From positions 1 to 64,000 of the forward strand of contig RSEH01000072.1 of NCBI GenBank assembly GCA_006503475.1: a DNA stretch of 64,000 nucleotides, written 5' to 3'. Under the pieces are notes generated by a model, which was not told the origin of the DNA, did not search any database, and saw nothing but the letters and a program-made list of their open reading frames with translations. The position numbers were made by a program, and so were the translations under genes. Positions 10,754 to 21,794 of this stretch are shown here, piece after piece (position 1 is the first letter of the stretch; every line of letters starts with the position of its first letter). The DNA comes from Stentor roeselii (lineage: Eukaryota; Ciliophora; Heterotrichea; Heterotrichida; Stentoridae).

Positions 10754-13700
10754 ATGGTGATCATCTTGTCAATCTTTGCCCAAGCCGCGTATTTGAACTG
10801 TCTGACCTCTCCCTGCTCATCCTGTTTAAACAACTTGATTCCTTATGCATCTCTTCTATGCGTTGAAAAATGTCCTTTTCCAAACGGCATCTCCCAGCAG
10901 CCCTGCATAGGGAGATCAGCGACGATCTCCTTTCTGAGATTTTCAGAGTTTCTGAACTTTTCCTCAAACTCGATCGACAACTTCACGACGATTCAAGGTC
11001 TTCCATTTAACGACCCCAGCAAATCCTCTCCAATTCCGACCTTTGGCCAAGGTTTTTACTTCACCTCGACGAGTGGGCTGAATACAAAAGTGTCTCAAGT
11101 CCTTTCCCCTGACTTCAAAGTCTTCCTCATCGGGCTGTTCAAGTCAGAAGGAGAAATTTTCGAGGTTTTTTACGGTGCGCAGAGTTATTTCAAGGTTTTT
11201 ACCCAGAACAATTCGATTATTTTTAACTTATTTGCTTTTAGTTCAGGTGAAAGGCAGACTATGACATATTCGATCAACTGGGGTTCAACAACGACTTGGA
11301 TGATTGTGAGTTTTATCTTGAGACACTCGACAGATCAGGTGATAATTGAGATGAGCAACAGGTTTGGTGCTGACTATAGAATGTTGTCAGTTAGTTCCTT
11401 GGAGTATCAGCCAGGCAGCGGCGATGCTGATTTTTTTCTGGGGTCGACAAGCGGCCTGGGCTTCAAAGGGTTTCTTTTCCAGTTCGTTTACAATCTCGGC
11501 CCTTCACTTTACGACCCGGTCTTCACCTTCAGATCGACCTGTCTCTGTGATTACAACGAATATTGCAATTCTTCTAAAGTTTGCGTTACTTGTCCTCAGC
11601 CTTCCAATGATTGGCCTTGGTGCTTGAGAAAAGAAGGAACTTTTTGTCACACTGTGAATTGTGCAGCTTGTAATAGTTTTGACTACTCAGGTTGCACAAG
11701 CTGCAATAATTCTAAAACTTCACCGAATTGTGACTGTGGACCTTATTGTACTGATTGCAATACAACTTTTCAATGCACAGAATGTCAAAGTGGATATGTT
11801 TTAATTGGGAATTACTGTCTTAATGAACCTTTCGGGTATAACATTTCGAAAACTCCTGCTGTTGATTATGTTTTTTCCAGCTTTGAGCAGTTTAAGTTTG
11901 GAGTTTTTCAAAGTGGAAATAACTCAGAGACTTATTACCCTTGGAATCATGAAGCAGATGATCCAGTGATACTCAATAACCGAGGAGCGTTTTTGGGATC
12001 TGGAAGGTACTTTAAGAGCAGAGCTGGTTTTGTAATGAATTATCAGTTTGCTCTTGGAGCTTACTTCAATGGAGAATATACTAATTTTATCATGTTTAAT
12101 GAATTAGTCATGGACACTAGAGGCACTCTCTTTGTTACACTCACGGGCATTGAAAAGAAACTGGATGTTCAGTTAAGAGCTTATTATTCGACCCTTGTGA
12201 CCTGGAATTTAGTGATCGCTCGTGTTAAATTTGAGAATCATATTTCTACTGTTTATGCGAAGGTTAATCATAATATTGTGGAGCAGTACTCAGTTGAGGG
12301 GTTTTTGTTTATTCAATCAAAAAATCAGGTCAAGATTACAGCGAATAACAAAAATCTCTTTATTTACTCTTTAGTCCTTTATAATGATTACTATGAATTA
12401 AACGAAAATTACAGAAAGAATGATTTTCGACTTGGATGTTCTCCATTGGCTTATTACAACAATTATTTAAAACAATGTGAAAATTGTGACTTAGGATTCT
12501 GCTCTACTTTTGGATCAACCCATTATTGCAAGTATGTTGAATGTGATAACTGCACTGATATCACCGAAAATTGCGAGCAGGGAAATAATAGCTATTGTAT
12601 AAATCAAACTGTTTATTACGGTGGGAATTGTTGTTCTCCGACTTGTAGAGGATGTTTTAATTCACACAATTTCTCTTGTTTCGGGTGTTATGAGCCGCTG
12701 CTGTTGCTGGGTCATACCTGTGTTCATTCATGTCCTTTTGGTTTCGAAAATATCAGTGGAAAGTGTAATTTAACTGTTATTCAAACAGTGAATATTATCT
12801 TCGATGATATCTTCTTTAATTTCCCAGATAAAACAGGAAATGTTGAAGTATTTTCAGGTAACGAATCAACAATTTACCCAAAACTCTTCAGTTCACATCC
12901 AATCCCCGCATACCAAAGAGGTTTTTATTTCAGAAGCACAAGCTACACAAATACTTCGAGTCTAAAGATGAGTTTCAATTTCACTCTTTACTTCTTAATA
13001 AGATTTGAAAAACCAGGAGATGTTCTTACTACAAACGATTTCCTTTTTTACATACATTCAGATTTTACAATGATAGTCAAAGACCGAAAACTATTTCACA
13101 AAGTAGCTTCTAAAGCCTTGAAACTGAACACATGGATTGTCTTATATATAAGGCTTTCAGCTTCCATTTATTCAACTTATCGAGTTCTATTTACAGTCGA
13201 CACAATAGATTACTTGGCAAATTTCGGACATTACATATTCACAGAAGACCCAACAAGTTTTTATTTCGGTGGAAATTCGAGTAGCTTTACAGGTTTTCTC
13301 TTCGAATTCAGAGCCTACAACGGAATAATTTCTCCTGTTACGAGTTTCCAGCAATGCAAAAACTCCTCAGATATTAACTGTTATATGAACTGTGGACTCA
13401 CTCAGGTGTTATCAGGAGATAAGTGCGTTAACTGCACGAATTGTACTTTAGGATGTCGCAATGCTGATTCATGTTCTTTTTGCTTAGACCCGCTCTGTGT
13501 TTTATGCTCGTGGGCAAACTCGACCTGCTTAAAATGTAAGGAAAACACGAAGTTGACTTCGAAATGTGAGTGCATTGATGGGTTCTTTTTTGATGGAAAC
13601 ACTCAGGAATGCACTCGTTGTTTAAATAATTGTTTTAAGTGCACCTCGGTTGAATCTTGTGAATGTTTTCAAAACTCTCATCGAGAGGACTTGTCTTGTG

Positions 13701-16608
13701 TCTGCGATCCAGGATATTCAATGATGCCTGATGGAACATGCTGGAATTGCAATGATTCTTGTGAGACTTGCACAGGATATCAGTATTATCGATGTTCAAG
13801 TTGTAAGAATTTTTTATTGACTAGTGTTTGTGTTGATCACTGTCCTTTCACTTTTGATGAAAGAAATAATGCTTGTTTTAGAGTCAGGGATGATGTCTTG
13901 GACTTACATTTTAATGGAAAGTTTGAACTTGAAAGGATAAAAGATGTGCAAGTTTGGACTGGTCTTAGAGGTTATCAGCCTGTTCCAGCATTTTTAAGAG
14001 GTTGGCACTTTGATAATCGTAATTATTTACAATTCAAATCATCTACTATGAAAAGTATTCTTGGTCTAAAATTTTCAGCTTTTTTTTGGATTAAAGTAAC
14101 TAAATCTGGATCGATATTTACAATATCAGAAGGAAAATCAGAGACATTGAAGTTTTCATTAGAAGGATTTTCTTTTCTCTATGAAATTCATCTTGCCGAA
14201 GCCCATTCATTCTATTTTCCTTGTCCCAACGATTTACAGTCATGGATGCTAGTCTCCTTATTTTTAGACTACTCTGAACTTTCCTCTGTTTCCGTTTCAA
14301 TAAACTCTTTTCTCTTCCCCTGGGCTTCCACATCAGAGTTTCCATTCAACAACACAAACCAAGCAACATTCAAGATCGGTTCATCATCATCAGAAAGTCA
14401 ATCCTTCCAAGGTTTTCTATTCGACTTCCATTTAAAAAGCTCAATAATCGACCCAGGCAATTTTTTATCATCAGGAGAAGCCTGTCCTTACTTTCCCATC
14501 AACGAGTCCTGCATTTCAAACTGCAACTTCCAATCATTTGAAGAAAAAAACAACTGCGTCGCTTGCAAATCGAGTTGCTTGTCAGGCTGCAGAAGTTCAA
14601 ATCACTGCAACCGATGCGAAGACGAGTTCTGTGAAAAATGTTTGAGTTTTTCACCTGGTTGCATTTCTTGCAAGGAAAATTTTTACTTTCTTGGAGAAAG
14701 ATGCGCAGAAAACTGCAAAAATAGCCAGTTTTTGAACTTGAATACTTTAAGATGTGAAAACTGTAAAAATACTTGCTTGGAATGTGAAAATTTCTTTAAA
14801 TGTACGAAATGTGTTGAAAATTCAGTTTTGGATGAATTTGAGATTTGCCAGTGTTTGCAAGGTTTTGAGTTGAGACTTGCTGAGACTTTTCAATGTGAGG
14901 CTCAGTTCTTTACTGTGGTTTTGACGGTTGACTCGAATAACGAAGTGACTCTGATCTTCAATGAATCTCTTGAATCGAATTTGACTGAAACGATGATAAT
15001 TTTGCAGATAAATCAAAAAGTTCAAAACTTCTCGGTGACCACTTTGAACTCGTCGTGGTACCTGGTAATTATCAGCTCTCAAGCCCCTACCGAGACATTT
15101 GACGTGCTGACAATCGACTTTCCCTCAGTAATTTACTCAAAAAACAACAAAATGCTGAATAACACCCAGCTCAAGGCACTTCTTTATGGAAAATCTGATG
15201 ACTCTTCTTCAAAAAATTACTTAAAAAATGTGAAAATCACAACAAGTAACTCAGTGATAATCATCACTTCAGTCGTCTTCAGCTTCAGTTTTTTCGGAAT
15301 GGACATCAAAAGCTTCATCAATTTCAAAAATTCAGCAGAATTATTTTACTCAGTTGTTTTGCTTGACGTTGAATTTGATGGAGTCGCTGAAACAGTTTTA
15401 AGCGAAATTCGATATTCTTCAACTTTGCCTTCGATTTTTGAATTTTTGATAGACTCGAATCATGGAGTTGCTTTGAAGTCAAAGTTCAAAAAATACGGGT
15501 TCAAGAGTAGTTTATTCTTATTAAACAGCGGAATGCACCTCATGTTTTTGTCAGTTTTAATTTTGGCTTATTTGCTGTTTAAAGTTGTTGAAAAGGCCAA
15601 GCCGAATAAATTCAGTCAAAAAATCATAAAAAAACTTGAATGGGATGCTTTTGTAAAAATTTTACTGAATGCATACTTGGAATTAAGTCTTACAGCTGTT
15701 ATAAGCATTTCCAGTGGAAACTTTAAGAATCAGGTTCAGATCGCAGATGCAATTTTTTCTTCGATATTTTTGGTAAGATTTAAACAGGCAGGGAACTCAG
15801 CTGCGATTTTCGTTGTTTTTCTAATCAACAAGAAATACTTCAGTCTCACTTCAACCCTGGAGAAAAAAGAATTCAGTGAAAAATTCGAGAGTCTTTTATC
15901 AGTTCTCAGAAATAACACAACAAGTTTTTATTTCCCGATTTTCTTGATACGAAGGTTATCTTTTATTTTTGTTTACTTGTTGAAAGACCTGCCGACTTAC
16001 CAGTTGTCATTTTTGATGATTTTTTCATTTACTGTAAATTTAAATAGAATCTTTTTTACTTGGCCTTTTACAACGATCTGGCTGATAAACTGTTTAAGGT
16101 CCACTTGGTGCTTACTGAATTTTGCCTAATCGCGTTTTACGCGATGATTTTATTTAAGTTCGTTCTTAAAGCTGAGTTTTCAAGTTTTGTGATTCTTTCT
16201 TTTATTCCTTTGTCTCTGGGGTCTCAGGTCTTGGTTATCTTTTTTAATCTTGCCTTGAAAATTTGGATCAGGATTAAAATGAGGAAAGTCGCTCCTTTGA
16301 CCACTCATGGAACTACCATCGACGCTCCTATTACTATTGGAAAAGATGCTAAAGTTTCTAGCTTTCAAGATTGCAATTTCGATCAGATTGAGGAGAATCA
16401 TCCTTCAGAAATGCCGAAGGAAAATATTCATGAAGATGGTGATCAGGAAAAAAATCAAGATTTGGGTCAAAATATTTTAAGACAAGAAATAGAAAATGAT
16501 TTTGAGGAGGAAAAACAGCTGCGCAGTATTATTTCAGAAAATTTTGAGAAAGATGATGAAAATTTGAAGGATAAACGTGGAGATTTAGAAATTATTAGTT
16601 TAGATTAA
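10754..16608 (+). CDS. Large modular Cys-rich receptor-like membrane protein
   Basis: About 1946 aa once the late frame change is bridged. Residues 1-16 form a signal peptide (MVIILSIFAQ). The ectodomain alternates about four LamG/ConA-like modules, each opening with a motif like PIPAYQRGFYF (also PIPTFGQGFYF, PVPAFLRGWHF), with furin-like Cys blocks (C..C....C..C). After about residue 1440 comes a non-Cys segment. The C-terminal ~350 residues contain several membrane spans, including ALVILAYLLFK-like and FYFPIFLIRRLSFIFVYLL stretches, ending in an acidic cytoplasmic tail. This architecture is typical of large ciliate surface proteins of unknown function. The frame shifts near 16034-16070: upstream frame ends at TAA 16127-16129, while the downstream frame carries the obvious continuation (YNDLADKLFKVHLVLTEFC). 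A 14-nt intron or a one-base indel in a T run would explain it. ATG sits in TATAAATGG. Confidence 0.8.
16034..16047 (+). other. Candidate 14-nt micro-intron (GTAAATTTAAATAG)
   Basis: Removing these 14 bases, which begin exactly at a codon boundary, joins the two reading frames of the receptor gene. The sequence has the GTAA start, TAG end and an A at position 10 like the 15-nt introns in this window, but is one base short. The competing explanation is a single missing T in the run at 16066-16069, which would give WPFYNDL and a spacing closer to related ciliate proteins. Undecided. Confidence 0.35.
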
Positions 16609-18062
16609 TATTTTGATTTTATTGAGAAGATAATACTGAATTATGCTTTAGTATTCAAGTTCTTTTATTTTAAACCCGTTTTATGTGAGAAGATTGAAAA
16701 AAACTTAAATGAAATAAAAGCCAAATTTAAAAATTGTTGTTTCTGCCTTAGAAAAAATTTTATAATTATTTAGAGAAAGATGAAATTTCTCTTTTATTTG
16801 TACTTAATTTATTCTTTGGCAGGTATTTGAAATTCAAAGGATTTTGAAAAATTTGAATAAAATTAGTAAGGTGAAGGATTTTTTTTAATTCAGATTAATT
16901 GTTTTTTTCCTTCAATATAAACAGATGAAGAGAAAATCAAAAGAAAATTCAAATTTCATCTTCCATATTGATCTAAAAATATAAGTTTATTATACAAATG
17001 TGAAATATTATGAGTTAATTTTAAACCAAAATTTCAGTTTTTAAATAATTTTATTAATTTGAATGATACGAGAATGATTAGTAATTCTCAGTAATGGCTT
17101 TTATATGAATTTTTTTTAATTTATAGTAATTAATCCAAATTTAGAATTACTGGATATTTTCAAGACAACTTTGTTCAGGTAGACTAAAATTTGAGACTAG
17201 GTAAGTGATTTTAGCAAGGCGGTTTGAATCAGACTCAAACAAAGGCTATGAACTTCTTAATAATGGCTTAATTTATTGTTTAACTAATTTATGAGGATTT
17301 AATGACTCTTTTTGTATCTAATTTACTATATGTCTTTTAAGGTTTTAAATGAATAAGGAACGGTTACAGAAATAAAATTGTTTGATATTAGAATCTATTA
17401 TCGAAGCAATATTCTTGAAAATTTTATTCCATCGAGGCTTCAATTAATATTTTTTTAACTATAAAAAAATAATTTGGTAAATTTCCTATAGATAAAAAAT
17501 TCTAATCAAAAATAGATTTTATATTCTAACAATAATAGACAATTTAGCAACTATTTGATTTTATCAGTTACCGATTCTAATAACTTCTTAAAGATTTAAA
17601 ATTAAATCATAGATCACTCATAAGTTTCACAAAATTTCTGAAATTACAGAAAAATCAACTTTAAATCAGATAAGTGATTCAAATAAGCGAAAATTTAATA
17701 ATTATACTTAAATATTCTTTTGGATGGAAATAATAAAGTTATTATTGATGCTACTTGATTAAATTTTAGATGTATTATAGACTAGAAACCTAATTTATTT
17801 ATTCTATTCCTAGACAAAAAAATAATATTCCCTTGTTTTTCTTCTAATTCAACGATAAGTAATATGAGTAGTTTTATATTATATAAAATAGTTTATTTAG
17901 ATTAGCATAATAGTCAAAAGACACTAAAATAAACTAAATAAACGTACTTTGATTTATTGCTCTATTTCTTATATTCCTGATTGAAAAACAATCCACTTAT
18001 AAGTAATTTCTCACAAAATCTTTAATATAAATAATACATTTTTTCAGCACCCCCTATTATAA
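16609..18062. other. AT-rich intergenic DNA
   Basis: About 1.45 kb with stops in all frames and many A/T runs. I see no gene, RNA or repeat. The last bases before 18063 (CCCCTATTATAAATGG) carry the start-context motif. Confidence 0.6.
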
Positions 18063-20327
18063 ATGGTGTCTGCTTTCTATCCAGATGAATTTTACCTCAA
18101 GCTGAAACAAGTTTGTGAAATGATCCTATCATCCCACACAAACTTTATAGTTTCTTCTATCGGAAAACAAAGTCTCGGCAAGAGTTATTTTTTAAACAAG
18201 ATCTTTGACTCAAGAATCCAGACAAAAGATGGAAAGCTGGTATCAAAAGGAACCCAATGCTTTGAATACGTGACTTTAAAGGACTTTCACTTACTTGACA
18301 TGGAAGGGTTAGAAAGTACCGAAAGTTGCACAGTAAGAGACGCATTCAACTTTTTTTCAATCATGTGAATTTCTGATTTGGTTTTGCTGCACATTTCACA
18401 CAGCGACCTTGAAAACAGAATGTTTATCAAAAAGTTTGCATTTTTGATTTATCAATGTTTTTCCCCTTGCAAGTCAACTTGCTATAGTTATAGATTGTAT
18501 CTGCCTAGAATTATTCTTTTAATCAAAGACCCTCGGTGGGAAGACGAAGAAGGTACTCGAGTCTGGAATAAATATCAAGAACTAGTCCAGAATTTTCAAA
18601 AAGAAATTCTTGATGAGGCTCAAGGTTTCACAAATGAACTGCTTGACATGCTGCTTGAAGCTGAACTGAAAAATGAAAAGGACAAGGAAAAACAACGAGA
18701 AATAGAAAACAAATACCAAGAGATTAAAAGCACAAGAATTGATTTTAAAATCGATGAATTCTTCCCAGTTTACTTCCAACAGACAGGCTTCGGCAGAAAC
18801 AAGCAAGTTGACTACTACAAATTAAAAGTAACTTCAAAATCATCAGAAATAAAAAAAAGCAAGTTCAAATTCCTTCTAAAAAGAATCCTTGCAGTAAAAA
18901 ACAAACCTTCTACAAATTTTGATGATCCTTTCTCCAACAACCAGAACTTCAGCGAGTTTCAAGGAATTGAAGGTTTTCATCAAATCATTGAAATCATGAG
19001 AACTCAGAAAGCCAAAGAAGAAAGCATTGTTTCAATTATCAGCAACATCTACATCGACATCAAAAACGACATATTCTTCAATCGAGACAACGTCGACCAG
19101 CTGAAAATCTTCATTTCAAAGTTCTACAAAATAAAGAAGTCCTTAGAAGAAATCATAAAAAGTGCCCATAAAAGTGTTGAGCTGAAAGAAGTCGGAAATT
19201 ACGTTAAAAGTTTTTTTTCCAATGATAAAAGCTCCTACCTGAGTGAAATCAAAGCGAAAACAGAAGAAACTTTTGATAAAATCATTGAAAAAAACGGTCT
19301 AAATGGCATTAAAGAAGAACTAACCAACTACTTCAGACTCATTTTAGTTAAAAGGTTCAACGAGATTTTTAGTCTTGACCCTAAAAAACCTGACAGCATT
19401 CTCTACGCAGCACTTTTTTCTATTTTGAACTTCAAAAAACAGAAAAAAATCAATGAACAACTGGAAAATATCTCAAAACAAATCCAGCTTTTCCAGTGTC
19501 TCTGGCTCTTCGACAAAAATTTCAAAAAAATATTAAAGCCGACCTTCACCAGAACTTTCAAATATTTCGACTGCATCATTGAATTAATGTCTCAGAACAT
19601 GAAACTGATCCAGATGAGTCTTTCGAAATTTAACAAAAAACTAGTTGACTTGCCTTGCAAAGTAATCGATTTATCGAAATTAAAACAAAATTTCACTAAT
19701 TTTTTTAACCCTTTTTCCGAATTCACTTTAATTACCAGTGATTGCTTTGAAGCGTTCAGTGATGGTTTAGAGAGAATCTCTAATTTGAAAATGGTCAGAA
19801 TTTCAAAAGATGATAGCTTGACAGTTCTAAATGATCATCAAAAGGTGGAAATTCTCGTCATTGAAAAAGCTTTACTGACTAAGTCGTTGATTTATTCGCT
19901 TTTTCCAAGTATTTCTGGACTACTTACTGGAATTATTTCGATTGGCGTTCGATGTGCGATTATTGCGGCTGCTGAAACTGCTGCTGCAGCCGCAGCTACT
20001 GCTGCGGCCACTGCCTGGATACCTATTGTCGGGTGGGTCATCTTTGGGGTCACTACTCTTGTTTCTTTGGGATGGTTCGGGTATACTGTGTACAAGTTGA
20101 AGAAACCTCGGGTGTTAAAGAAAACGTATTTGCCACCTGCTGATTATTTTATTAAAGATGCAGGATTTGTGCAGAAAGTTGTCAATGGAACTATTTCTGA
20201 GGAAAATTTCAATAAAAAGTTTGATAGACTTGAATATTATAGTGTGTTAAAAAAGGGCGAGGATGTGTTTTATTCAGCTTTTGCGAAAGTGATCATTGTT
20301 ATTTTGCTCGAAAAAAAGGTTTATTAG
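18063..20327 (+). CDS. Large GTPase of the GBP/VLIG-like class with C-terminal membrane hairpin; one in-frame UGA
   Basis: About 754 codons in one frame. The P-loop is GKQSLGKS (34-41), a G2-like KGTQ follows, and G3 is DMEG; LIKDP is a possible RD/G4-type motif. This is the set seen in dynamin-superfamily GBP/atlastin and VLIG-like GTPases. The middle is helical and Lys/Glu rich. Around residues 615-680 an Ala-rich hydrophobic segment (AAAATAAATAW) followed by WIPIVGWVIFGVTTLVSLGW should span or hairpin into a membrane, as in membrane-remodelling members. Codon 102 (18366-18368) is TGA between IM and ISDLVLLHI; both sides are clearly the same domain in the same frame, and no 15-16-nt intron can remove it. 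It may be read through, or be a nonsense change. ATG lies in TATAAATGG. Confidence 0.7.
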
Positions 20328-21794
20328 GATAATTAGATTAGATTATTAGGAAAATGATAAAGAATTTTGCATTAGTTGTTGATTTTCTTTGTTAAGGAAA
20401 AACTTTTCAGTTTTTTAATTTTAGAGCAATATATATCGAAGAAGTTGATTTAATATGAATTATCAGGAATAATTAAGTATATTTCGGAATTATAGCTATT
20501 TAATCATTTTTAAATAGATCAGTTCAGAAATTCAGTGAAAATATAAACTTTGATGACTACATTATTTTCACATCTTAGAATTTATTTATATCGATGTTTT
20601 TCTTGATAGAAAGTTATTCATATCAGTTAAAGCAGAAAAATTATATGTTCTATCTTAATTTAAGTATGATATTCAAAATTTCATGAGCATTATTTTATTT
20701 AAATATCGATAATCTTCTAATAAAAATAATTGTTACAACATAATTAAATTTCAGTAGCTCATTTATCACTAATGCTATCATTAATAATAAAAACAGTTTT
20801 CAATTCTTTTGATATTCTAAAAGTGATCTTGTCAGTCATAAAAGATTTTTAAAGTCAGATCTATCAACACAAAACTAAAATAAAATCCAGTAGCAAAGCA
20901 TCATCTAATATAATAAAACTTTAAATATTTTAAAAGTTTCTTCTCTAAAGCAAAAAAAAAACTTATATGATAATATTTGTTGAGGTTTTATTTCACTAAT
21001 TACATTAAGTACATTTTCATTCAAAATATAAATTCCTATTTTTTTGATAAATTATTATTCTTTAGTCTTTCTTAATTTGAATTTTTCTTTTCTAATATAT
21101 GCTATAAATAGTAGTGCTAACAAATCAGTTAAGCGCTATAATTATCATCTTGAATATTTATAATTTCTGATTGCATCCAATTCCCACTAAAGTGCATGCA
21201 GAGTCTGACAAACAGGATTCCATTCAAATTCAGTTATCGTCTTAGCAGAGCAGAAATATTGGCTTATTGGTGAATTTGAAAAAATAAATGAGCAGTATAT
21301 TTCGAAAACAAATTTTGAGCAAATCTTTGCAAGTCCCACTATCTTAGTCCTTGAGTCTCCTGAAAGACCTTATCGTTCATCATTCCTTAATAAAAAACGA
21401 AAAGAGATACTTTATGAATTTAGGACTGAAAAATTGACTGTATTTATTCCAGACCCTCGACTCAAATTATATAAATTGATATTCGTATTAATTTCAAATT
21501 TATGTTATCATTTTTAACATCTCACAATAATTTAATTGTGAATTAGATTACAGAGATAATAAAATACTCTCATTCAAAGTAATGATATCTATAATATTTT
21601 TATTATCATCAGTTAGACTAGTATGGTAAATAAATCTATTAGAAAAAAAGTATTAACAGCATCTATATGTTTTCAAATCAGTATATTATTTTCCGTTTCT
21701 CTACAACAATAAATAAATCATATCTTTATGTAAGATAATTCTTTGTCATACCTCAAATCTTACCAAATCAATTATCAGAAATCGACTAACTAAA
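20328..21794. other. AT-rich intergenic DNA containing an open frame without start
   Basis: Mostly A/T-rich sequence with no repeat. The one notable item is the open frame at 21209-21517, listed separately. The gap lies between two genes facing each other tail to tail. Confidence 0.5.
21209..21517 (+). pseudogene. Open frame lacking a start codon, possible gene fragment
   Basis: A frame of 102 codons without a stop, bounded by TGA (21206-21208) and TAA (21515-21517), with no in-frame ATG. The peptide has ordinary protein composition (for example LAEQKYWLIGEFEK and FASPTILVLESPERP), unlike translated intergenic DNA nearby. If the upstream TGA is ignored, the frame is open from 21191, just after a TAA. 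It may be the remnant of a gene or a terminal exon. Not recognised. Confidence 0.25.
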
